Of a stretch of DNA of 64,000 nucleotides, positions 57,529 through 64,000 are shown piece by piece. The stretch is from contig NZ_CANMFT010000001.1 in assembly GCF_947497285.1 (NCBI RefSeq), positions 558,001-622,000 on the forward strand, in the 5' to 3' direction. The position numbers and the translations under genes were made by a program. Numbering within the stretch: position 1 is the first letter of the stretch; each line of letters opens with the position of its first letter. The notes under the pieces are model-generated. The model was not told where the DNA came from. It made no database searches and worked only from the letters and a program-made list of their open reading frames with translations. Origin of the DNA: an uncultured Aliiroseovarius sp. GTDB taxonomy: Bacteria > Pseudomonadota > Alphaproteobacteria > Rhodobacterales > Rhodobacteraceae.

Positions 57529-57549
57529 TATGATTTGAACGACCGTTTA
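57529..57549 (+). promoter_or_regulatory. Promoter and probable self-operator of the TetR regulator
   Basis: A -10-like TATGAT (57529-57534) is followed one base later by the imperfect inverted repeat TGAACGACCGTTTA (57536-57549), 14 bases before the TetR-type ATG. Sequence and spacing mirror the operator in the ivd promoter at 3947-3960. Confidence 0.5.
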
Positions 57550-57563
57550 GTTATCAAGGCTCA

Positions 57564-58151
57564 ATGGCACGTAAAACCGGATCTCACAGCGAAATCACAG
57601 GGCCGCGCGTTCGCGCTGCGGCGCTCAAGCTTTTTGCGCGTCACGGCTTTGCCGCCGTGTCCATGCGCCAGATCGCGGCCGAGGTGGGCGTGCAGGCAGG
57701 TGCGCTGTATCTCTACACCAAGGACAAGCAAAGCCTGCTTTACGATCTGATGCAGGCGCATATGGATGAACTTTTGTCCGCATGGGCCGCGCAGCCTAAG
57801 GCCGATGACGCAGTGTCCCGGCTGGAGGCCTTTGCGCGGTTTCACATCCAGTTCCATCTGGAACGCCCCGATGCCGTATTCATCGCCTATATGGAGCTGC
57901 GCAACCTGTCGGACGAAAATTTCGCAGCGATCGAGGCGTTGCGCCGCCGCTACGAGGGCGAGCTGGAAGCGATACTGCAAGCCGGGCAGGCCGAAGGGGT
58001 CTTGTCCGCGCCCGATATCCGCCTGACCACCATGGCGCTCATTGCCATGCTGACGGGGGTGAACACCTGGTATCGTGACGGTGGACGGCTGTCGCGCGAC
58101 GCTGTGGCCGATATTTATTGGGACATGGTGCGCGGCGCGGTTGGCGCTTAA
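57564..58151 (+). CDS. TetR/AcrR-family transcriptional regulator
   Basis: A 195-residue repressor-type protein. The N-terminal helix-turn-helix (about residues 12-58) has the TetR pattern ALKLFARHGFAAVSMRQIA, then VGVQAGALYLYTKDKQSLLYDL. The C-terminal ligand-binding domain resembles those of acyl-CoA-responsive members. The repeat in its own promoter and the near-identical repeat at ivd suggest control of leucine catabolism. dnaG follows on the same strand. Confidence 0.85.
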   Translation: MARKTGSHSEITGPRVRAAALKLFARHGFAAVSMRQIAAEVGVQAGALYLYTKDKQSLLYDLMQAHMDELLSAWAAQPKADDAVSRLEAFARFHIQFHLERPDAVFIAYMELRNLSDENFAAIEALRRRYEGELEAILQAGQAEGVLSAPDIRLTTMALIAMLTGVNTWYRDGGRLSRDAVADIYWDMVRGAVGA

Positions 58152-58203
58152 TCAGGCACCTGACCCACTGGACTCTGACAGCCTTCGCGCCGATATATAG
58201 AAC

Positions 58204-60171
58204 ATGTCGCTTCCACCCGGTTTCCTAGATGAATTGCGCAATCGTCTGAGCCTGTCACAGGTCGTCGGGCGCAAGGTCATATGGGACAAGCGAAAATCCA
58301 ATCAGGCCAAGGGCGATATGTGGGCACCTTGCCCGTTCCATCAGGAAGCAACACCGTCCTTTCACGTGGATGATCGTAAAGGCTATTACTATTGTTTTGG
58401 CTGCCACCAAAAGGGCGACGCGATTTCCTTTGTGCGTGAAACCGAGAATGTCGGCTTCATGGAAGCGGTCGAAATTCTGGCAGGTGAGGCCGGGATGCAA
58501 ATGCCCGCCCGCGACCCGAAAGCACAGGAAAAGGCAGACCATCGCACCCAATTGGTCGAGGTGATGGAGATGGCCGTGAACCATTTCCGCCTGATGCTGA
58601 AAACCGGCGCTGGCACGGCCGCACGCGAGTATTTGACCCGCCGCGGCTTGAATGAGGCCGCTCTGGAACGGTGGGAAATCGGCTTTGCGCCGGACGCGTG
58701 GCAGGGGCTTTGGGACCACCTGAAAGGTAAGGGTGTCGCGGATGACCTGATCCTTGGGGCCGGGCTGGCCAAACCCAGTTCGAAGGGCGGCAAACCCTAT
58801 GACACGTTCCGGGGGCGCATCCTGTTTCCGATCCGCGATGCCCGTGGCCGCGCAATCGCGTTCGGGGGTCGTGCGATGGACCCCGAGGAAAGCGCGAAAT
58901 ACCTGAACTCTCCGCAAACTGATCTGTTTGATAAGGGCCGCAGCCTGTTCAACCACGGACCCGCCCGAGAGGCGGCAGGCAAAGGCCAGCCTCTGATCGT
59001 GGCCGAAGGCTATATGGACGTGATCGCCCTGTCCGAGGCCGGGTTCGAGGCAACCGTCGCGCCCCTTGGCACCGCGATCACCGAAGACCAGTTGCGGCTT
59101 TTGTGGCGCATCGCGCCCGAACCGATCATCGCGCTGGATGGGGACAATGCCGGTTTGCAAGCCGCCATGCGGGTGATCGACAACGCGCTGCCCCTGCTGG
59201 AAGCCGGGCAGAGTCTGCGCTTTGCTATTCTGCCCGAAGGCAAAGACCCTGACGATTTGCTGAAGGAAAGCGGGCCGGCGGCGATGCAAACCCTGATCGA
59301 CGCGGCAATCCCCATGGTTGATCTGCTGTGGCGGCGTGAAACCGAAGGCAAGAACTTTGACAGCCCCGAACGCAAGGCCGCGCTGGACAAGGATCTGCGC
59401 ACGGCAATTGCGCGCATTCAAGACCCCTCGATCCGGTCGCATTATGGTCAGGCGATCAAAGACAAACGGTGGGAGTTGTTCCGGGCGCGGCCCAAAGGGC
59501 AGGGCGCAGCGCGTGGTTCATGGACACCCGGCAAAGGGCGCGGCTGGTCGCAAACACCGCCGGTGCTGCAATCCACCAAAAGCTCGTTGCTGGCGATGGC
59601 GGATGATCAAGCGCAAGAGGTGCTGCGCGAGGCGGTTATTCTGGCCGTGCTGATCCGCCGACCCGACAAGCTTGAACTGGTGGAAAGCCGGATGGAGCGG
59701 TTGGATATGATCGGCCCGGGCCACGGCGCATTGCAGCGCATCTTGCTTCGTCACGCCCATGAAGGGGCAGAGGTGCTCGAACGCACGATCACCGAACGAA
59801 TGGGGGCGTCTGCCCTTGAAAAACTATACGCGCTCAACCATGTGCGGATCACCCCTGCGTTGCGTCATCCCGATGATGATGAGACCGTTGGGGCTTGTCT
59901 TATTCAGGAGTTGACGAAGCTCGAGGCGCTACGCGGCTTGCAACGCGAGGTGGCCGATGCGGCCCAAGATATGGATACGCTGCCGGACGAGGGCGTCACA
60001 TGGCGCCTGGGGCAGGCGGCCGAGGCGCAACGCAACGCGCAGCGCAGCCAGACCGAGGACAAAGCCACCTATGAGGTTGCCGATAACGGGTCTCTTTTGA
60101 ACCGCGATGAACGTGATGCGCTGGACAAGTTGTTGGCGCAAATCGACCCCACAAAGGGGAAAAGGAAATAA
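58204..60171 (+). CDS. dnaG: DNA primase
   Basis: Makes RNA primers at the replication fork; 655 residues. The zinc-binding domain has CPFHQEATPSFHVDD followed by YYYCFGCHQKGDAISF (Cys, His, Cys, Cys). The TOPRIM core holds VAEGYMDVIALSEAG and ALDGDNAG. A C-terminal helicase-interaction region follows. No Shine-Dalgarno precedes the ATG, and TATATA lies five bases before it, so a leaderless transcript is possible. Confidence 0.95.
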   Translation: MSLPPGFLDELRNRLSLSQVVGRKVIWDKRKSNQAKGDMWAPCPFHQEATPSFHVDDRKGYYYCFGCHQKGDAISFVRETENVGFMEAVEILAGEAGMQMPARDPKAQEKADHRTQLVEVMEMAVNHFRLMLKTGAGTAAREYLTRRGLNEAALERWEIGFAPDAWQGLWDHLKGKGVADDLILGAGLAKPSSKGGKPYDTFRGRILFPIRDARGRAIAFGGRAMDPEESAKYLNSPQTDLFDKGRSLFNHGPAREAAGKGQPLIVAEGYMDVIALSEAGFEATVAPLGTAITEDQLRLLWRIAPEPIIALDGDNAGLQAAMRVIDNALPLLEAGQSLRFAILPEGKDPDDLLKESGPAAMQTLIDAAIPMVDLLWRRETEGKNFDSPERKAALDKDLRTAIARIQDPSIRSHYGQAIKDKRWELFRARPKGQGAARGSWTPGKGRGWSQTPPVLQSTKSSLLAMADDQAQEVLREAVILAVLIRRPDKLELVESRMERLDMIGPGHGALQRILLRHAHEGAEVLERTITERMGASALEKLYALNHVRITPALRHPDDDETVGACLIQELTKLEALRGLQREVADAAQDMDTLPDEGVTWRLGQAAEAQRNAQRSQTEDKATYEVADNGSLLNRDERDALDKLLAQIDPTKGKRK

Positions 60172-60184
60172 CAACTCCGCTAGG

Positions 60185-60209
60185 GGGTCTGGCCTTTTGC
60201 TAAAGACCC
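60185..60209 (+). other. First hairpin in the dnaG-rpoD gap
   Basis: GGGTCT (60185-60190) pairs with AGACCC (60204-60209) around a 13-base loop containing TTTT. It lies 13 bases after the dnaG stop. It could be part of a processing or attenuation structure. Confidence 0.35.
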
Positions 60210-60230
60210 GGCAAAGAATACGCGATACAT

Positions 60231-60273
60231 GGGTTGGCGAATCACCGATTCGGAGTGATGATTCGGCCAACCC
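60231..60273 (+). other. Large hairpin upstream of rpoD
   Basis: GGGTTGGC plus GAATCA (60231-60244) pairs with TGATTC, a bulged G, and GCCAACCC (60259-60273): 14 base pairs with one bulge and a 14-base loop. The sequence CGAATCACCGA occurs both inside it and just after it (60273-60283). No T-run follows. It may be an mRNA cleavage site or attenuator controlling rpoD relative to dnaG. Confidence 0.5.
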
Positions 60274-60351
60274 GAATCACCGACGTGGTGGGACATCAAA
60301 AGGGCGACGCCCGATGCCCCATATCCGCCAAGCCAAGTGCAAGGAGGGCCC

Positions 60352-62340
60352 ATGGCCGCCAAGGACACCGCCAACGACCGCAAGGACGACCAGGACGACG
60401 ACGCCATTGGTGACGTAAGCCAAACAGCGGTCAAAAAGATGATCGCCGAGGCGCGCGAAAAGGGCTACATCACCTACGATCAGCTCAACCAGGTGTTGCC
60501 GCCCGATCAGGTCAGTTCTGAACAAATCGAAGACGTGATGTCGATGTTGTCCGAGATGGGCATCAACATCATCGAAGATGAAGAGGCGGAAGAGGAAGAG
60601 AAGGGCTCGACCGATCTGGTGACACAGGCAGGCGCGCGCGAAGTCACCGTCGCCACCGCTGAAACCGAAAAACTGGACCGCACCGACGACCCCGTCCGCA
60701 TGTATCTGCGCGAAATGGGCTCGGTCGAACTGTTGAGCCGCGAGGGCGAGATCGCGATTGCCAAACGGATCGAAGCCGGTCGCAACACGATGATTGCAGG
60801 GCTGTGCGAAAGCCCGCTGACCTTTCAGGCCATCACGATCTGGCGTGACGAACTTCTGAGCGAAGACATTCTTTTGCGCGACGTCATCGACCTTGATGCG
60901 ACTTTCGGCAACACGCTGGAAGAGGACGAGGAAGAAGAAAACGTCGTTGGCGGGACCACCACGGAAACCCCAGCTTCGGGCGAGACCAAGAAGGATCAGC
61001 CTGAACTCGATGCAGACGGTAACCCGATTGTCACTGATGACGATGATGATGACGAAGATGAAGCCGCGAACATGTCGCTTGCCGCGATGGAGGCCGCGCT
61101 GAAGCCGCGTGTGCTTGAAACGTTGGAGTTGATCGCGCGCGACTATAACAAACTGTCGGAAATGCAGGATTTGCGGATGTCCGCGACCCTAAACGAGGAT
61201 GACAGTTTCTCGAAAAAAGAAGAGGGCGCATATCAGAAGCTGCGGTCAGAAATTGTCGAGCTGGTGAACGAGCTTCACCTGCACAACAACCGGATCGAAG
61301 CGCTGGTCGACCAGCTTTACGGCATCAACCGCCGCATCATGTCGATTGACTCGGCGATGGTGAAACTGGCCGATCAGGCCCGTATCAACCGCCGTGAATT
61401 CGTAGACGCCTATCGCGGTCGCGAACTTGACCCGACCTGGCTTGAGGAAATGACCGAAAACTCTGGCCGTGCGTGGCAAAGCTTTATTGAACGGTCCACC
61501 GATAAGGTCGAACAGTTGCGCGGTGACATGGCGCAGGTTGGCCAATATGTCGGCGTCGACATCCCGGAATTTCGCCGCATCGTTCAGCAGGTTCAGAAGG
61601 GCGAAAAAGAGGCGCGTCAGGCCAAGAAGGAAATGGTCGAAGCCAACCTTCGGCTGGTCATCTCGATTGCCAAGAAATACACCAACCGCGGCCTGCAATT
61701 CCTTGATCTTATTCAGGAAGGTAACATCGGCCTGATGAAAGCGGTCGACAAGTTCGAATACCGCCGCGGCTATAAGTTCTCGACTTATGCGACGTGGTGG
61801 ATCCGTCAGGCGATCACCCGTTCGATCGCGGATCAGGCCCGCACGATCCGTATTCCGGTGCACATGATCGAAACGATCAACAAGCTGGTCCGGACTGGTC
61901 GCCAGATGCTGCACGAGATCGGTCGCGAACCGACGCCGGAAGAGCTGGCCGAGAAGCTGCAAATGCCGCTTGAGAAGGTCCGCAAGGTGATGAAGATCGC
62001 CAAGGAACCGATCAGCCTTGAAACACCGATTGGCGATGAGGAAGACAGCCAGCTTGGTGATTTCATCGAGGATAAGAACGCCGTGCTGCCTCTGGACAGC
62101 GCCATTCAGGAAAACCTGAAGGAAACGACGACGCGGGTTCTGGCCTCGCTCACCCCGCGTGAAGAACGTGTGCTGCGGATGCGGTTTGGCATCGGTATGA
62201 ACACCGACCACACGCTGGAAGAGGTGGGCCAACAGTTCTCGGTCACCCGCGAACGGATCCGGCAGATCGAAGCAAAGGCGCTTCGCAAGCTCAAGCACCC
62301 CAGCCGGTCACGCAAATTGCGCAGCTTCCTGGACCAGTAA
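60352..62340 (+). CDS. rpoD: Primary sigma factor RpoD (sigma-70)
   Basis: Housekeeping sigma factor of 662 residues. Region 1.1 is at the N-terminus, then an acidic non-conserved region (residues about 195-240 with a run of Asp/Glu). Region 2 includes [19 protein letters not shown] and [16 protein letters not shown], region 3 follows, and region 4 ends with [27 protein letters not shown] lies just upstream of ATG 60352. It is paired with dnaG, as in the macromolecular synthesis operon, but without rpsU. Confidence 0.97.
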   Translation: MAAKDTANDRKDDQDDDAIGDVSQTAVKKMIAEAREKGYITYDQLNQVLPPDQVSSEQIEDVMSMLSEMGINIIEDEEAEEEEKGSTDLVTQAGAREVTVATAETEKLDRTDDPVRMYLREMGSVELLSREGEIAIAKRIEAGRNTMIAGLCESPLTFQAITIWRDELLSEDILLRDVIDLDATFGNTLEEDEEEENVVGGTTTETPASGETKKDQPELDADGNPIVTDDDDDDEDEAANMSLAAMEAALKPRVLETLELIARDYNKLSEMQDLRMSATLNEDDSFSKKEEGAYQKLRSEIVELVNELHLHNNRIEALVDQLYGINRRIMSIDSAMVKLADQARINRREFVDAYRGRELDPTWLEEMTENSGRAWQSFIERSTDKVEQLRGDMAQVGQYVGVDIPEFRRIVQQVQKGEKEARQAKKEMVEANLRLVISIAKKYTNRGLQFLDLIQEGNIGLMKAVDKFEYRRGYKFSTYATWWIRQAITRSIADQARTIRIPVHMIETINKLVRTGRQMLHEIGREPTPEELAEKLQMPLEKVRKVMKIAKEPISLETPIGDEEDSQLGDFIEDKNAVLPLDSAIQENLKETTTRVLASLTPREERVLRMRFGIGMNTDHTLEEVGQQFSVTRERIRQIEAKALRKLKHPSRSRKLRSFLDQ

Positions 62341-62361
62341 CGCCGCGCGGAAAGGCCCTCC

Positions 62362-63279
62362 ATGTCCGACGCCGACACACCAGACCCACGCGCCCCGCAG
62401 GCGCTGGTCTTTGGTGGGGTGGGGCGGCTGAAAGCAGCGACCACTGCCGTGACCGGACGGTCGCAACTGGTCGCGTCGCTGGCCACCAAAGCCCGCCACG
62501 AGGTCGAGATTGAAAAGCTGTTCGAAGGGCGCGTCCGCTTTTCAGGCGAGCAGCCGGTGATCGACGCCCCTTTGGTGATCGTGGGGTTTACCAACCGCTC
62601 AGGCTCGACCCTATTGACAGAATACCTCAAACGCGCGGGCGCGGTTGGCGCGCTGGGCGAAGAATACAATCACTTCACGGTTGCCAAACATGCCAATCGT
62701 TTGGGTTTTGATACATTCCCCGCTTATGTCGAAGGAATGTGGACCCGATTCAAAAGCAGGTTCGATGCGCGTGACCAACCCGACCGCCGGGTGGGGTTCA
62801 AGGCCAGCGCTGATCAGGTGCGGATGCTTTATCGTTGGAATATTCCCGCGATGTTTGCCGGGGGCGTCAAGCTGATTGCGATCAGCCGGGCCGACCGGAT
62901 CGCTCAAGGTGTTTCGTTTTCCATCGCCTCTCAGACGCAGCAATGGTCCTCAGATCAGCGCCATGGACCTGACAGCCCGCCACCTGATCCCGAATACCGC
63001 CCCCGCGAGATCGCGCGCTTCATCAAGATGACGGATCAGCAAAACGCCCTGATGGATCTGCTTGTATCGGCCTTTGATATCGACGTGTTTCACACCAGTT
63101 ATGAAAACCTGTCACGCGACCCAACCCAGGTGATCCGTGCCGTTGCGCGTTTTGTCGACCAGCCCTGCGACAGTTGGACAGCGCCTGTAAAAACGCGCCT
63201 GAAAAAGCAGGCGACGTCGCAGAACGTGGCATTTGCCGACCGCTTCCGTCACGACCTTCTGAACAGCGCTGGGTTTTGA
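62362..63279 (+). CDS. Stf0-like sulfotransferase
   Basis: A 305-residue protein with the Stf0-type phosphosulfate loop TNRSGSTLLTEYLKRAG, the conserved GEEYNH, VGFKASADQV and the later ISRADRIAQGVSFSIASQTQQW. Stf0 sulfates trehalose in mycobacteria; the acceptor here is unknown. The 60 N-terminal residues precede the fold and have no signal peptide. It begins 21 bases after rpoD and may be read from its transcript. It is of a different family from the sulfotransferase in the nuo operon. Confidence 0.75.
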   Translation: MSDADTPDPRAPQALVFGGVGRLKAATTAVTGRSQLVASLATKARHEVEIEKLFEGRVRFSGEQPVIDAPLVIVGFTNRSGSTLLTEYLKRAGAVGALGEEYNHFTVAKHANRLGFDTFPAYVEGMWTRFKSRFDARDQPDRRVGFKASADQVRMLYRWNIPAMFAGGVKLIAISRADRIAQGVSFSIASQTQQWSSDQRHGPDSPPPDPEYRPREIARFIKMTDQQNALMDLLVSAFDIDVFHTSYENLSRDPTQVIRAVARFVDQPCDSWTAPVKTRLKKQATSQNVAFADRFRHDLLNSAGF

Positions 63280-63843
63280 AAAGGACGGGCGAGGGCGGCT
63301 GTGACGGCGCCCCCGCCGCTTTCTTGCCACAATTAGACCTCATTCAATCCTGACCCCAGCAGCACGCGCAATCCGACAAAGCTCTGGTGATTCGGTCGGC
63401 CTAGGCCCTTGATTTCTCTATTTATAGGCGTATTGGCCGCTGATTTAGACCGCCGCAAGCTGATCTGAGTGTGGAAACAATTTGTTTCCACCGCACATTG
63501 CGCCGAAATGGTCGGCGACGTTTTGGTTTTGGGCCGAAATGTGGCAAAATCAGGGCGTGGGCTTGTGGGGGCCAGAAATTAGGCTGGCCGGAAAGACTGG
63601 GTAAAAAAATGCAAAAAGCGATAGCTACGTCACCGTGTATTCTGAAACCTGAAGCAATGGTTGTGAAACCCGAAACGAAACGCGAAACGAAACCCGTGCA
63701 GCGCGGCAGCTTGATCGCCGCCCGGATCGGTCGGTTGCGGGCGTTGGTAAGGCTTGAACACCGTCGCGAACAAGGTGCTGTCTGCAACAGGCCTTCGCCA
63801 TACGCTTTTTGACGGCGCGCGGAAACACCGCCATAACGCCGTA
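63280..63843. other. Gene-poor region with several inverted repeats
   Basis: No convincing gene is seen. Structures present are an imperfect GC-rich hairpin at about 63290-63320 (possible terminator of the preceding gene), the 10-base palindrome GGCCTAGGCC (63398-63407), the perfect repeat GTGGAAACAA-T-TTGTTTCCAC (63471-63491), CGCCGA-AATGG-TCGGCG followed by T-runs (63501-63530, terminator-like), and GGCCAG/CTGGCC (63570-63589). A short tandem CGAAACGAAAC repeat lies near 63675-63700. These suggest regulatory sites or a small RNA rather than protein coding. Confidence 0.45.
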
Positions 63844-64000
63844 ATGGCGCATCTCTTTACACTGAACACCAATGGTGCAGGTCTGTATGATTTCACCGCA
63901 CATGTGACCGCATGGGTCGCGCAGCGTGGGGTCCGTGAGGGCGTGCTGACGTTGTTCGTGCGTCATACCTCGTGTTCGCTTCTTATTCAGGAGAACGCCG
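63844..64000 (+). CDS. yjbQ: YjbQ / UPF0047 family protein, N-terminal part (cut by window edge)
   Basis: The first 52 residues are visible: GAGLYDFTAHVTAWVAQRG, then GVLTLFVRHTSCSLLIQENA. This is the hallmark of the YjbQ family, small trimeric proteins sometimes named secondary thiamine-phosphate synthase. The true cellular role is unsettled. ATG 63844 directly precedes the conserved part; no strong ribosome site is seen. Confidence 0.85.
   Translation, partial: MAHLFTLNTNGAGLYDFTAHVTAWVAQRGVREGVLTLFVRHTSCSLLIQENA

Noticed and set aside
63609-63812. A 67-codon frame starting MQKAIATSP after an A-run
   Set aside because: No Shine-Dalgarno, repetitive KPETKRETKP segment caused by a short tandem DNA repeat, and no recognisable domain. 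Treated as non-coding until conservation is shown.

Overview
This 64 kb window is GC-rich, densely coded chromosomal DNA from an alphaproteobacterium. It is most likely a member of the Rhodobacteraceae (Roseobacter group). The evidence is an intact 14-gene nuo (complex I) operon with small extra genes between the subunits, a complete leucine-degradation operon, ribonuclease J, an adjacent dnaG-rpoD pair, an alphaproteobacterial SOS box (GTTC-N7-GTTC), and protein sequences typical of that family. I see no transposase, integrase, phage gene, rRNA or CRISPR array. The accessory interest lies in small genes tucked into housekeeping operons.

Layout. (1) 1-3868: glmU and the start of glmS on the minus strand (UDP-GlcNAc synthesis), then a divergent phosphoglycolate-type phosphatase and a DegT/StrS-type aminotransferase. 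(2) 3.9-12.5 kb: leucine/isovalerate catabolism (ivd, mccB, mccA, HMG-CoA lyase, methylglutaconyl-CoA hydratase) with interspersed genes for a DUF1311 protein, a thermonuclease-like protein, a GST and a small membrane protein. A TetR-type operator lies in the ivd promoter. (3) 12.5-34.8 kb: nuoA to nuoN, followed without a clear break by birA, coaX and rnj and closed by a strong bidirectional terminator. Extra genes between the nuo genes encode a sulfotransferase, a Lys/Ala/Pro-rich membrane protein sharing its C-terminal domain with NuoE, DUF5337- and DUF5333-type proteins, a lipoprotein and a carboxymuconolactone-decarboxylase-like protein. Three very short frames overlap downstream starts; one encodes a four-cysteine 41-residue peptide. 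(4) 34.8-44.2 kb: rhlE-like helicase, an unknown CxxC protein, prfC, an SDR, an SOS-boxed ImuA-like orphan, an aldo/keto reductase, a lipocalin lipoprotein, an EamA transporter, a Nudix hydrolase and a DUF983 protein. (5) 44.3-46.6 kb: EF-hand protein, ECF sigma factor, membrane anti-sigma-like protein and membrane-anchored CpxP/CnrX-like sensor. (6) 46.6-51.3 kb: signalling block with a PleD-like cyclase whose receiver lacks the phosphoacceptor, DUF3572, a HAD phosphatase, an H-NOX-like protein lacking the haem ligand, and its HNOBA-GGDEF partner. (7) 51.4-57.4 kb, minus strand: tRNA-Glu(UUC) and hom, ceramidase-like, glpX, isochorismatase-like and recJ genes. (8) 57.5-64 kb: a TetR regulator whose own promoter carries nearly the same operator as ivd, then dnaG, rpoD, a Stf0-like sulfotransferase, a 560 bp gene-poor stretch rich in inverted repeats, and the start of a yjbQ-type gene.

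How parts work together. BirA would biotinylate the MCC alpha subunit encoded in the same window. The TetR regulator at 57.6 kb is the best local candidate to control the ivd-mcc operon. Complex I genes appear co-transcribed with cofactor genes (biotin ligase, pantothenate kinase) and an RNase. No single dramatic new system is obvious. The strongest leads are the Cys-rich microprotein in the nuo operon, the NuoE tail domain and its stand-alone membrane paralogue, the haem-ligand-less H-NOX/cyclase pair, and the EF-hand/ECF/CnrX-like module. All functional calls come from reading translated sequences by eye; no database search was run.
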